Assembly (NCBI GenBank): GCA_041738715.1
Contig: JBGSPI010000017.1
Location: forward strand, 59,747-123,746
Reading direction: 5' to 3'
Origin: Chamaesiphon sp041738715
GTDB taxonomy: Bacteria > Cyanobacteriota > Cyanobacteriia > Cyanobacteriales > Chamaesiphonaceae
Length of the DNA stretch: 64,000 nt
In this document: one piece after another, positions 17,224-26,034 of the stretch
Numbering within the stretch: position 1 is the stretch's first letter
Layout: each line of letters opens with the position of its first letter
Translations under genes and position numbers: made by a program
Notes under the pieces: generated by a model
Told to the model about the DNA's origin: nothing
What the model saw: the letters and a program-made list of their open reading frames with translations, nothing else
The model's database searches: none

Positions 17224-18120
17224 TTATAACCCCCGAACAATTTCTCGCAGTCGGCTGACAGTGGGTGAGTCATCGTTTGTCCGCCAGACGATCGAGATTG
17301 TAGCCAGTGGGAGTAATTGTAAGCTTGGGGGTGTAAAATCCTGAATCGGTTTGTAGATGACTCCAACACGTTGGACTTGTTGAATTGATTCCGGGACGAT
17401 CGAGACTCCCAGATTGGCAGATACTAGACTAACGATCGTTTGCATCTGGATACATTCTTGGACCACTAATGGGCTAAATCCAGCGGCTTGACAGATCGCA
17501 ATAATCGGATCGTATAAGCCAGGGGCAAGTTGGCGAGGAAAGAGGACGAAAGGTTCTCTGGCTAGTAATCTCAGATCGATGGCATTTGCTGCGGCTAAGG
17601 CATGAGTTGCTGGCAGCGCAATCACCAAAGATTCCTCGAACACGATCTCGCTGGTGACATTTGTCGCGCTAACTGGCGGACGTATCAGCCCAACATCGAT
17701 TTTACCTTCACGCAGCCAAATTAACTGTCGATCGGTAGTCAATTCGTGTAGGTCGATGTGGACTTGGGGATATCGATCGCGAAATCTTTGAAGGATTACT
17801 GGCAAGATATTATAAGTCGCCGAACCGACAAAGCCGATCGAGATTTGTCCGAGTTCACCTCGACTAGTTTTGCGACTAATTTCGATCGCTTGTTCTAATT
17901 GTTGAAAAATCTGATTGACTTGAGTGAGAAATACTTGCCCTGCTGGAGTTAGAGCAACAGATCTTTTGGTGCGGGTAAATAGTTCAAAGCCAAGTTCTGC
18001 CTCCAGTTGACGGATTTGGTGACTCAGTGGCGGTTGGGCAATATGAAGTTTCTCCGCCGCACGTCCAAAATGCAGTTCCGTCGCAACCGTCCGAAAATAC
18101 CGTAGATGTCTAAGTTCCAG
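17224..18120 (-). CDS. LysR-type transcriptional regulator
   Basis: About 298 residues. The winged helix-turn-helix is at the N-terminus (ELRHLRYF, then HFGRAAEKLHIAQPPLSHQI), followed by the linker helix and a periplasmic-binding-like effector domain. The family consensus begins M-ELRHLRYF; here the codon before ELRHLRYF is CTG (18118-18120). The longer frame from a TTG at 18162 would add 14 residues read from a CCCCTTT tandem tract, which looks like intergenic repeat, so I favour the CTG, with doubt. It resembles the subgroup of LysR proteins that respond to aromatic or central metabolites, but the effector and target are not known. No divergently transcribed neighbour is present to suggest a target. 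Confidence 0.85.
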   Translation of the reverse strand: MELRHLRYFRTVATELHFGRAAEKLHIAQPPLSHQIRQLEAELGFELFTRTKRSVALTPAGQVFLTQVNQIFQQLEQAIEISRKTSRGELGQISIGFVGSATYNILPVILQRFRDRYPQVHIDLHELTTDRQLIWLREGKIDVGLIRPPVSATNVTSEIVFEESLVIALPATHALAAANAIDLRLLAREPFVLFPRQLAPGLYDPIIAICQAAGFSPLVVQECIQMQTIVSLVSANLGVSIVPESIQQVQRVGVIYKPIQDFTPPSLQLLPLATISIVWRTNDDSPTVSRLREIVRGL

Positions 18121-18201
18121 GTTACAGGAAAGGGGAAAGGGGAAAGGGGTGGGAATAATCAAGTTGCAGGTGAGTATCGCCCACCACTAAAGTTCGAGAT
18201 T

Positions 18202-18248
18202 ATCTATTCACTATTCACTATTCACAACCCACTACCCACTACCCACTA
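18202..18248. repeat. Short tandem repeats upstream of the LysR gene
   Basis: Copies of ATTCACT followed by copies of CCCACTA, a simple tandem pattern common between cyanobacterial genes. It fills most of the gap between petN and the LysR gene. Confidence 0.7.
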
Positions 18249-18252
18249 AACC

Positions 18253-18342
18253 TTAGAATCCGTTCCGACCCCAAACGACCATCGAAATCGACCAAGTGAA
18301 GAGTACCAGTAGTGAAACCCAGCCTAGAGTGAGAATATCCAT
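18253..18342 (-). CDS. petN: Cytochrome b6f complex subunit PetN (29 residues)
   Basis: A 29-residue single-span thylakoid protein, subunit VIII of the cytochrome b6f complex, needed for assembly of the dimer. The translation begins MDILTLGWVSLLVLF and ends SMVVWGRNGF. It matches PetN in length and in the hallmark pattern MDI-x-x-L-x-W and LVVWGR-G near the C-terminus. It is too short for ordinary gene finders. On the same strand, 78 nt upstream, is a 40-codon ORF that overlaps the end of rel, so petN may be the last gene of a rel-ORF-petN unit or have its own promoter in the 78-nt gap. Confidence 0.93.
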   Translation of the reverse strand: MDILTLGWVSLLVLFTWSISMVVWGRNGF

Positions 18343-18420
18343 AATTTTACAAGTATATTTTGCTGCCACCATCAATAATAATCCTTTCCCGACCCAGTTC
18401 GCAAACAACTTGCACAACGG

Positions 18421-18543
18421 CTACTTTTTCTTGGTTGTCCAAACATTACTAAACATCATCAACATCGCACCGAAAAAAACGACGATCGCTAGTCCACCGG
18501 CGATCGCATTTTGGGTTGACTCATCCGATATATCTAACATCAT
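18421..18543 (-). CDS. Small single-span membrane protein (40 residues), not recognised
   Basis: A 40-codon ORF reading MMLDISDESTQNAIAGGLAI then a hydrophobic span (about 15-34) and ending FSNVWTTKKK. An acidic N-terminus, one membrane helix and a basic tail are what small photosynthetic or NDH complex subunits look like, and it lies beside petN. I could not match it to a named subunit. Its first ATG overlaps the rel stop codon (TTATGATG), the mark of translational coupling, which supports it being a real gene. A start at the second Met is equally possible. Confidence 0.65.
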   Translation of the reverse strand: MMLDISDESTQNAIAGGLAIVVFFGAMLMMFSNVWTTKKK

Positions 18544-20861
18544 AATTTTTCTTCAGTTTGGGATATTCGCCGAATATTGAGGACATCGCTCATCTGTTTG
18601 ATTTGAGCAAAACAGCGTTCTAATTGTAATTTATCACTCACCTCGATCGAGAGATTGATGATTGCTGGTTTGGCATAGTGGGTGATCACATTAGCCGATC
18701 GAACGTTAATTCTATTATCACTCAATCGGAACAACACATCCTTGAGGACTCCCACCCGATCGAGTACTTCCAACTGAACGCTCACCGGATAAGTCCGAGG
18801 TTTTTCCCTGGTGATTTGGGTATTCCAACTCACTGGTAATAGGCGATTGCCATCCATCTGTTCGACATTGACACAGCCTTGACGGTGAATCGAAATGCCA
18901 CTATTGCGCGTTACTACACCGATAATTGGTTCGCCAGGAATTGGGCTACAACAACCGGCGAGATGATGTAATAATCCTTCAATCCCTAAAATTGGGAAGT
19001 CACTACTGGGAAGGGTGTTTTGTTTAGGTGCTGTTGTCGGTGGGAGTTCCAGCGTCGGTGTTTCGCGATCTTTAACCATCTCGCGAATGCGGTTGACAAC
19101 CATCTTTTGAGTGATTTCACCATAGCCCAAACCTGCCAGCAAATCTTCCACCGCGACGTAGTTACAGCGATGGGCGACTGCCAACATAGGTTCGGACTTT
19201 AACAAGGCTTCCAAGCCATTTTTGCCCAGTTCCCGTTCCAATAATTCCCGACCTCTGGCGACATTTTCTTCGCGATTAGATCTTTTGTACCATTGAGTGA
19301 TCCGATTGCGTGCGCCGGGGCTGACGACAAAGTTGAGCCAATCCAAGCTAGGGCGGCTGTTTTCGCGGGTGATGATCTCAACAATGTCACCATTTTCTAG
19401 ACTACGGGACAGGGGAACTATTCGATCGTTGACTTTAGCTCCAGCACAGTGATTCCCGACTTCAGTATGAATCCGGTAGGCAAAATCTACTGCTGTCGAA
19501 CCTTGGCGGAGAGAAACTACTTCCCCTTTGGGCGTAAAGACGTAGACATCGCGTTCGACGAGATGATCTTTGAGGTGATCGTCAAATTCGATCGCATCTT
19601 TAACATCATTTTGCCATTCGAGGAGTTGGCGCAACCAGGCAAATTTTTCATCAACTTCCGTGCGGCGGTTAGTTACTGATTTCCCTGGCTCTGCTTTGCC
19701 TTGTTCAGATTTAGCCGTTGCTTTATACTTCCAGTGAGCCGCGATCCCATACTCGGCAACATGGTGCATTTCTAGGGTGCGAATTTGGACTTCTAGGGGC
19801 GTACCTGTAAAGCCGACTACCGTAGTGTGGAGCGATTGATAGCGGTTGTTTTTGGGTAAGCCAATATAATCTTTAAATCTGCCAGGAATCGGCTTAAAAG
19901 CATCATGAATTTCGGCCAAAGCTAGGTAACAATCTTGATTTGATTCGACGATAATCCTAATCGCTGTCAAATCATAAATCTCACTAAACTCTTTTTTTTG
20001 ATTACGCATCTTTTGATAGATGCTATATAAATGTTTTGGTCTGCCACTAATATCTACATATTTGATATTTGCCCGATCTAAGCGATGCCTGATCATCTCA
20101 GTAACATTAGCAATCCTAGATTCCCTGGCAGTTCGCTTCTCCGAAACTAAATCCTGAATGCGTCGATAATCTTCAGCTTCGATATATTTAAAAGATAAAT
20201 CTTCCAATTCCCATTTAATTTTCCCTAATCCCAGTCGATCGGCTAATGGGGCAAAAATATCACGAGTCTCTTGGGCAATTGCTTGTTGTCGCTCAATCTT
20301 TAAATGATCGAGGGTACGCATATTATGTAGCCTGTCTGCCAGTTTGACAACGATCACCCGAATATCTTGCGCCATTGCCACGAACATGCGGCGAAAATTC
20401 TCAGCTTGCTGTTCTTTCTTACTAGAAAATTCAAACTTAGACAGCTTAGTTACACCCTCAACTAAATGTGCCGTCTCTGCACCAAATCTCGACTCAATCT
20501 CATCGATTTTGACATCTGTGTCTTCGACGACATCGTGTAAAAATCCTGCCGCAATCATCGCCGCACCGCCGCCCAAATCACGCAACAAACCCGCGACAGC
20601 GATCGGGTGACAGATATATGGTTCTCCCGATTTGCGCTTTTGCTCGCCATGTAGATCGTAGGCAAATTGAAATGCTTTGGTAATCAAGGCTCGATCGCTA
20701 GCTTCGTTGTTTATGGTTGTCTCAGGATTTTGTTGTTCATCCAAACACTGCTGCAACCAGTCGGGTAGATCGCAGTTGTATGTCAAAATTTGATCGGCAG
20801 ATGCGTCAGCAGCATCGATGACAGCAACATCGTCAGCGGAAACAGAGAGAGGTGTAGTCAT
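18540..20861 (-). CDS. rel: Bifunctional (p)ppGpp synthase/hydrolase, RelA/SpoT family
   Basis: A 773-residue Rsh enzyme that makes and breaks the stringent-response alarmone. Domains in order: HD hydrolase (about 60-200; HPIAVAGLL, FLHDVVEDTD with the HD pair intact), synthetase (about 260-400; RFKDYIGLPKNNRYQSLHTT), TGS (about 460-525; VYVFTPKGEVVSL), a zinc-finger/RIS region with CCSPIPGEPI near 660, and a C-terminal ACT domain. Because the HD motif is present it should hydrolyse as well as synthesise. Length is normal for cyanobacterial Rsh. Its stop overlaps the start of a small membrane-protein ORF, with petN beyond, an interesting link between stringent control and b6f. Confidence 0.96.
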   Translation of the reverse strand: MTTPLSVSADDVAVIDAADASADQILTYNCDLPDWLQQCLDEQQNPETTINNEASDRALITKAFQFAYDLHGEQKRKSGEPYICHPIAVAGLLRDLGGGAAMIAAGFLHDVVEDTDVKIDEIESRFGAETAHLVEGVTKLSKFEFSSKKEQQAENFRRMFVAMAQDIRVIVVKLADRLHNMRTLDHLKIERQQAIAQETRDIFAPLADRLGLGKIKWELEDLSFKYIEAEDYRRIQDLVSEKRTARESRIANVTEMIRHRLDRANIKYVDISGRPKHLYSIYQKMRNQKKEFSEIYDLTAIRIIVESNQDCYLALAEIHDAFKPIPGRFKDYIGLPKNNRYQSLHTTVVGFTGTPLEVQIRTLEMHHVAEYGIAAHWKYKATAKSEQGKAEPGKSVTNRRTEVDEKFAWLRQLLEWQNDVKDAIEFDDHLKDHLVERDVYVFTPKGEVVSLRQGSTAVDFAYRIHTEVGNHCAGAKVNDRIVPLSRSLENGDIVEIITRENSRPSLDWLNFVVSPGARNRITQWYKRSNREENVARGRELLERELGKNGLEALLKSEPMLAVAHRCNYVAVEDLLAGLGYGEITQKMVVNRIREMVKDRETPTLELPPTTAPKQNTLPSSDFPILGIEGLLHHLAGCCSPIPGEPIIGVVTRNSGISIHRQGCVNVEQMDGNRLLPVSWNTQITREKPRTYPVSVQLEVLDRVGVLKDVLFRLSDNRINVRSANVITHYAKPAIINLSIEVSDKLQLERCFAQIKQMSDVLNIRRISQTEEKL

Positions 20862-20946
20862 GGCTGAGGAGAAAAGGATGTAGCGTCTAGTTTAGTTATT
20901 GAAGTGTAAAATTGTTTACATATATTCTATTCTAACTAAGTTACTT

Positions 20947-21309
20947 ATGTTGTCGATCGAGCAGATTTTAATCTGGCAAAAATTAACGGATCGGCTCTCA
21001 AAGTTGCCAATTGACTCCATTTCTGAATTGAAAGTTAAGATCGGTGAGGCGATCGAGCTATTCGAGTCGCAGATTCTCACCCAGAGCTTTGATGATTTGG
21101 CAGATCCCATCGCTGCTAAAATGCGATCGTATATTACCGAAAGCCATCGGCTCTTACGTTTACTGCCAATGGATGTAATGTTTATCGCCGCAGCTCGTAA
21201 TCCTGAAAATCTTCAACAACGCCGTCAAGCATATCAGGATAAACTCAATCTCTTGATTCAATACTGTCAAGCTGTGGTGGAAAACGGGAAGATAGACAAT
21301 CAGTTCTAG
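20947..21309 (+). CDS. Conserved hypothetical protein, about 120 residues
   Basis: About 120 residues, probably all helical (MLSIEQILIWQKLTDRLSKL, then AKMRSYITESHRLLRLLPMD). I do not recognise the family. The frame is open from 20899, but the extra 16 residues are hydrophobic and unlike a conserved start, so I prefer the ATG at 20947. It is divergent from rel, sharing a short promoter region of about 85 nt, and is followed after 69 nt by the zinc-ribbon gene in the same direction. Confidence 0.65.
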   Translation: MLSIEQILIWQKLTDRLSKLPIDSISELKVKIGEAIELFESQILTQSFDDLADPIAAKMRSYITESHRLLRLLPMDVMFIAAARNPENLQQRRQAYQDKLNLLIQYCQAVVENGKIDNQF

Positions 21310-21378
21310 ATCTGATCGTCTACTGGATTGGTGAACCGTATGAACCGTATATTTAATTTATAATTCATAATTTTAAAG

Positions 21379-21936
21379 ATGCATTGTCCTAAATGTAAAT
21401 CTGAGCTAGTAAATGGGATTCTCAGTGACATGCTCTTAACAAAACATTGCCAAGAGTGTTCCGGTGACTGGATTCCTGGTGCCAACTATCGAGGCTGGCG
21501 ACAGCCCAGCACTGATATTTCCGCCGATGCCATCGTTAAACGAAGTTACGATATTCCTTACAAACCCAGTTCGCTCGACGACAAAACAGTACCATGTCCA
21601 GACTGCGGCAGAATTTTGTCACGGGGAAAAATTCCACTTAAGCAGCCATTCTATGTCGAACATTGCCTCACATGTGGTGGGGTATGGTGCGATCGCGGTG
21701 AATGGGACATCCTCGAACAATTAAATCTCCACCAGAATATCCCAAAAATCTTCTCTAGTGCTTGGCAAGCTCAAGTTCGAGCCAATCATCTCAACGAACT
21801 CGAACGCCAAGCCGTGATCGAAAAAGTTGGCGTAGACATTGCCCAGCGAGTTTTTGATTTAGCAGAGATTCTTGCCAAACATCCCAACGGTGATTTTGCT
21901 GCTGCCTATTTAATGCGAAGAATTGGGAATAGTTAG
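21379..21936 (+). CDS. Zinc-ribbon protein (zf-TFIIB type)
   Basis: A 185-residue protein with two zinc ribbons: Cys3/Cys6 with Cys24/Cys27 (CPKC, CQEC), and Cys73/Cys76 with Cys96/Cys99 (CPDC, CLTC), the second followed by GGVWCDRGEWD, the signature of the zf-TFIIB family. The C-terminal third is helical. The role of these small proteins in bacteria is unknown; protein-protein contact or nucleic acid binding are the usual guesses. Confidence 0.85.
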   Translation: MHCPKCKSELVNGILSDMLLTKHCQECSGDWIPGANYRGWRQPSTDISADAIVKRSYDIPYKPSSLDDKTVPCPDCGRILSRGKIPLKQPFYVEHCLTCGGVWCDRGEWDILEQLNLHQNIPKIFSSAWQAQVRANHLNELERQAVIEKVGVDIAQRVFDLAEILAKHPNGDFAAAYLMRRIGNS

Positions 21937-21986
21937 TAGGGATGGGGTAAAGGGCAGTGGTATTAACAATCCCTAACCCCTACCCT

Positions 21987-22514
21987 CTAATCTGGGTACC
22001 AAAACATGCCTTTAATCCCTTCAGGATCTTCAACAAAACCCATGCCATTGTAGAAACCCACTACATGGGAATCCGCAAACAGGGTAATATTACTGATATC
22101 TTCGGCGCGAATTTTTTTGATCATATACTTCATCATCGCTTTGCCAAGTCGCTGCCCTTGGAAATCAGGGTGAACCACTACATCCCAAATCGTAGCGTTA
22201 AAGGCGTAGTCAGACGTAGCTCTAGCAAAGCCAATCATCCGTTTAGTTGCACCTTTGACCTCCCACATCGACACCACGATAAAGCTATTTTGGAGAGCCT
22301 TCTTGACTTTGCGGAGTGGGCGACGAGACCAGCCCACCATATCGCAGAGTTCCTCCAACTCATACAAGTCAAGATCACGATCGGTACTAAAAAATATTTG
22401 ACTATTGGGGGGTGGATTGATGCCAGTTGCTTGAACATAAGCAATCGGGTCGGCACTTGCCTTGGATGCAGTAACTGTATCACCCCCACTAAATAAACTC
22501 TTCCAGAAAACCAT
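21987..22514 (-). CDS. GNAT acetyltransferase, Ycf52/plastid GNAT type
   Basis: About 175 residues. The GNAT fold is plain: FIVVSMWEV (strand 2), DVVVHPDFQGQRLGKAMMKY (the acetyl-CoA binding Q/RxxGxG/A loop) and ITLFADSHVVGFYNGMGFV. The N-terminal half (FFSTDRDLDLYELEELC, VGWSRRP) is characteristic of the cyanobacterial and red-algal plastid Ycf52 group, related to the chloroplast GNATs that acetylate proteins. I start at the ATG at 22514 (MVFWKSLFSGG); the longer frame to 22574 adds residues that look unlike the family. The substrate is not known. Confidence 0.85.
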   Translation of the reverse strand: MVFWKSLFSGGDTVTASKASADPIAYVQATGINPPPNSQIFFSTDRDLDLYELEELCDMVGWSRRPLRKVKKALQNSFIVVSMWEVKGATKRMIGFARATSDYAFNATIWDVVVHPDFQGQRLGKAMMKYMIKKIRAEDISNITLFADSHVVGFYNGMGFVEDPEGIKGMFWYPD

Positions 22515-22723
22515 GTGGTATGGGCAATAGAGTGATAATTGCAATTTCGATCTTGTTTTGGGGAGTCTAAACAAAATCTAACCAAATCATAACATTATTT
22601 GGAATGCCTGCTATAGTCTCCCCTGGCTGTGAAAATCGCGTTAAGCTATAACATGTAAGGAGAAACTGTCTCCCCTAAACTCTCCATCAACTCCAACTCC
22701 ACAAGAATTGGCATTTCCCAACC

Positions 22724-24049
22724 ATGCTGCGAATCATCACTCAGCAGACCGAAGCGCGACAAGAGTTGCAGCGGATCGGTTCCCGCACCAACGACGATGC
22801 GATCGTTCATAAAGAAGCTACTGTTAGTGAAATCGTCCAAACAGTTCGACGACAGGGTGATAAGGCCCTGATCCACTATACGGCTGAATTTGACGGTCAG
22901 AATTTGACGGTCGATCGATTGCGGGTTAGTGGTGCCGAACTAGATGCTGCCTATCAGCAAGTATCTAAGGAGTTGCTGTCGGCGATCGAGCTTGCCGCCG
23001 CCAATATTGAAGATTTTCATCGTCAGCGTGTGCCTAAATCTTGGGTGACATTTGGCGATCGAGATGTGGTGTTAGGTAAACGCTATACACCAGTCGATCG
23101 AGCAGGAATCTATGTCCCCGGCGGACGGGCTTGCTACCCCAGCACTGTGCTGATGAATGCCATCCCCGCGAAGGTTGCTGGTGTGCCCCAAATCGCCATG
23201 GTCACACCACCAGGTGCAGATCCAACGCTGAATCCAGCCGTCTTGGTAGCGGCTCAAGTTGCGGGTATTGAGGAGATTTACCGTGTTGGTGGTGCGCAAT
23301 CGATCGCCGCTTTAGCCTATGGGACAGATACAATTCCCAAGGTTGATGTGATTACTGGACCGGGTAATATCTATGTCACCCTCGCCAAAAAACTAGTTTA
23401 TGGCACCGTCGGGATCGACTCTTTGGCTGGCCCATCCGAAGTATTAATTATTGCCGATAGTCAAGCTAATCCCGCTCATATTGCGGCAGACTTATTAGCT
23501 CAAGCCGAGCATGACCCAATGGCGGCAGCGATTTTGATTACCACTGATGGTCAGTTGGCATTAGCCGTGCAGACAGCGGTAGAATACCAACTGCAAAACC
23601 ATCCGCGCAAGCTATTGACCGAGAAATCGATCGCCCATTATGGTCTGATCGTCGTCGTCGAAGATCTGGCTATCGCTGCGGCACTCTCCAATCAATTTGC
23701 CCCGGAACACCTGGAAATTGAAACGGCTGACCCGTGGGGTCTAATTGACAAAATTCGCCACGCGGGGGCAATTTTCCTGGGAGGATCTACACCAGAAGCT
23801 GTCGGTGACTACCTCGCTGGTCCAAATCATACACTACCAACATCCGGCGCGGCTCGGTATGCCTCCGCATTAGGCGTAGAGACATTTATGAAGCACTCTA
23901 GTCTAATTCAATACTCACCCGCAGCCCTCGATCGAGTTGGTAACGCGATCCAAGTTCTCACCCAAGCGGAAGGACTATTTTCACATGGAGAGTCTGTGAG
24001 ATTGCGGCAGGATGATGCGCCTACAGATAGTAAGAGGTTCGAGGGATGA
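22724..24049 (+). CDS. hisD: Histidinol dehydrogenase
   Basis: A 441-residue zinc enzyme that oxidises L-histidinol to L-histidine in two NAD steps, the last reactions of histidine synthesis. Seen: YVPGGRACYPSTVLMN (about 130-145), TGPGNIYV (about 211), the zinc ligands Gln260 and His263 in AQAEHDP, and FAPEHLE (about 330) with the catalytic Glu/His pair. Length is normal. The downstream usp gene starts inside its stop (ATGA), so the two are translationally coupled. The other his genes are not in the window, which is usual for cyanobacteria. Confidence 0.96.
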   Translation: MLRIITQQTEARQELQRIGSRTNDDAIVHKEATVSEIVQTVRRQGDKALIHYTAEFDGQNLTVDRLRVSGAELDAAYQQVSKELLSAIELAAANIEDFHRQRVPKSWVTFGDRDVVLGKRYTPVDRAGIYVPGGRACYPSTVLMNAIPAKVAGVPQIAMVTPPGADPTLNPAVLVAAQVAGIEEIYRVGGAQSIAALAYGTDTIPKVDVITGPGNIYVTLAKKLVYGTVGIDSLAGPSEVLIIADSQANPAHIAADLLAQAEHDPMAAAILITTDGQLALAVQTAVEYQLQNHPRKLLTEKSIAHYGLIVVVEDLAIAAALSNQFAPEHLEIETADPWGLIDKIRHAGAIFLGGSTPEAVGDYLAGPNHTLPTSGAARYASALGVETFMKHSSLIQYSPAALDRVGNAIQVLTQAEGLFSHGESVRLRQDDAPTDSKRFEG

Positions 24050-24468
24050 GTTTAAGAACTGTGTTAGTGGCTTTAGATCAATCCGATCGATCTCGCCATG
24101 TTCTAGATGCGATCGGTCACTTACGACTATCGGCAGAAAGTAAAATTATCCTCTGCCATGTCTTACCAAATGATTCTCCACAATCCGAAGTAGCTGACTT
24201 GCCGCACAAGTACGCAAAAGAAATCCCCTATCGACAAATCGAAAAACAACTGCAACTCTACCAGCAAGAGCTACCATGTCTCTCCGAGATTGAAATCGTC
24301 ACTGGTGAACCGACAACCGAAATTATTCGACTGGCACATATTTACCACTGCGATCTAATTGTCATCGGTTGTCGGGGTCTTACTGGAGTCAGCCGCATTA
24401 TTCACAGTTCTGTCAGCAGTCAAGTTTTTAGTGAAGCCCCTTGCTCGGTTCTCGTCGTCAGGGGATAG
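24046..24468 (+). CDS. Universal stress protein, UspA family
   Basis: A 140-residue Usp domain. The start TVLVALDQSDRSRHVL carries the first strand and Asp, and the end has the ATP-binding loop GCRGLTGVSRIIHSSVSSQV (G-2x-G-9x-G-S/T), so it should bind ATP. The start overlaps the hisD stop by 4 nt (ATGA), implying coupled translation. Its role is probably stress endurance; no specific partner is visible. Confidence 0.9.
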   Translation: MSLRTVLVALDQSDRSRHVLDAIGHLRLSAESKIILCHVLPNDSPQSEVADLPHKYAKEIPYRQIEKQLQLYQQELPCLSEIEIVTGEPTTEIIRLAHIYHCDLIVIGCRGLTGVSRIIHSSVSSQVFSEAPCSVLVVRG

Positions 24469-24506
24469 AGCGCAGGGGAAAGTTGACAGTCCCCCACTCA
24501 CCTCAA

Positions 24507-25463
24507 TCATTCTGATGGTAATTGTAGCTTTGGTGGTAGAGCACGTTTAACAGGTAGAGGTTTGGGTTTATCAGTGCCCTCACTCTGAGTAGATATCGGT
24601 CCTTTTGATTCAGCCTCTCGATCGGGTCGTTTAAAAGGCTTCTTACTGCCGCTATCAAACGATCTATCTCCCCCATCCCCGTAAGGCTTACTACCAGCTT
24701 TACGGGGTGGTTTGGCGCGAAGAGAAGCCACCGACTGACCACTCCGAATGACTAAATCGCTGCCAACTCGCAGAACATCAAAGTCCCAGAAATTGCCAAC
24801 CAATTTTTGCGGCAGATCGCCAACTAATCGAATCTTAAAATATCTCTCCTCCTCTGTCTTTTTCTTGGGTGCTTGGCGAATTTTGACAAAGATCTCTTTT
24901 GTCTCACGAGATTGATAGATCACCTCACCGCGAATAGAGAAATAGTTATTAGGAATCCCCAAATTCTCGATCGTCGGAATCGTCGGGGGATTTGCTGGCG
25001 GCTGACTGGTTAAATCTGCGGCAGGAGTGGCATTGAGTGGCTTAATTACTAACTGGGGATCCCAGATTCCCATAATTTGGGCATGAAGTTTGTTATCTTC
25101 TTTCCGAATTCGTGGATAAACCACCCAGAGGTGGGACTTATCTAAATCGATATGATTTTTGATCAAACTCATGATCCGACCGAGAATGACCGCATCGATT
25201 ACCGCACCATCATCAGTCAACAGTGTCCCCTGATTAAATTCCTCAGCAGACGGTAGATATTTGCCTAGAATTAAACCGATCGCGCGATACTGGAGTGGTT
25301 CGCTGGCTGGCGGAATCGGTGTATTTCCAGTCAGTTGCAGCATCGGCGGCAATGGTGGGTAGTCGGCTGGATCGGGTCTTTTTGGTCGCTTGATTGGTTT
25401 AGCAGGCTTGGTAGATGCTTGCGGCAATGGAGGCTGATTGATGGGGAATTGTGCAGAACTCAT
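24507..25463 (-). CDS. Conserved hypothetical protein with disordered ends
   Basis: A 318-residue protein, not recognised by name. The N-terminus is Pro/Lys-rich (KPAKPIKRPKRPDPADYPPL). The middle (about 55-240) is a folded region with strands such as LQYRAIGLILGKYLPSAEEF and SHLWVVYPRIR. The C-terminal 80 residues are rich in Lys, Arg, Gly and Pro and likely disordered. The basic tails suggest nucleic acid binding, but this is inference. Convergent with usp; its stop is about 39 nt away. Confidence 0.65.
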   Translation of the reverse strand: MSSAQFPINQPPLPQASTKPAKPIKRPKRPDPADYPPLPPMLQLTGNTPIPPASEPLQYRAIGLILGKYLPSAEEFNQGTLLTDDGAVIDAVILGRIMSLIKNHIDLDKSHLWVVYPRIRKEDNKLHAQIMGIWDPQLVIKPLNATPAADLTSQPPANPPTIPTIENLGIPNNYFSIRGEVIYQSRETKEIFVKIRQAPKKKTEEERYFKIRLVGDLPQKLVGNFWDFDVLRVGSDLVIRSGQSVASLRAKPPRKAGSKPYGDGGDRSFDSGSKKPFKRPDREAESKGPISTQSEGTDKPKPLPVKRALPPKLQLPSE

Positions 25464-26034
25464 AGGAAATTCCTTCGGACGGAGTCAAATTTTTCGATCT
25501 CCCTCTCATGTTAATCGGGATCTTCGAGGTGAAATTGTGGGTAATGAACTAATAACAGCAGTTTGGTAAGCTGGATAATCTTACTTGATAGATAGATCGT
25601 TCCCGCATCTCGATCTCAAACTACTATGCTAGCGATCTTTAGCAAATCATGAATAACTTGCGCTACATTTATGTCCGAGGACTGATGCCAGCCTATTTTA
25701 ACTTAAGTTGTTAGTTACTAGTGATTGGTGAGGATCGGGATTGCGAATCAGGGGACAGGGATTAGATAATAAATATACCTCACCAGCTATCTGTACCAAT
25801 CCAGCAATTCAGGGGATGACATTAACAGGAGGCGCGCACAGTTCTGTTTTGGAGTCAATAATTTCAGTCATTTTGCTCAATTACCGGAAAAAGTATGTTG
25901 ATGATTTGGCAAGAGGGCATAATTTAATTTACAATCTCGCTACGTTCATTGCCGCAAGAACTTAGTTTTAGGTACTAACGTTAAGTACTAAAATTACTAA
26001 CAAGTAGAGAATTTTATATAATACAAGTATATCA
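25464..26034. other. 571-nt gene-free stretch
   Basis: Between two divergently oriented hypothetical genes. One open frame (25741-25965, TTG start) has no coding look and is left out. No tRNA, strong hairpin or repeat was recognised. The left part must hold the promoter of the gene ending at 25463; the AT-rich right end (TATATAATACAAG, 26013-26025) probably holds that of the gene at 26035. Confidence 0.5.

Noticed and set aside
20899..20946. Upstream start for the 120-residue hypothetical gene
   Set aside because: The extra residues are hydrophobic and unlike the helical body; the ATG at 20947 gives a better start.
25741..25965. 74-codon open frame in the 571-nt gap
   Set aside because: TTG start, no family look and no SD sequence; probably chance.
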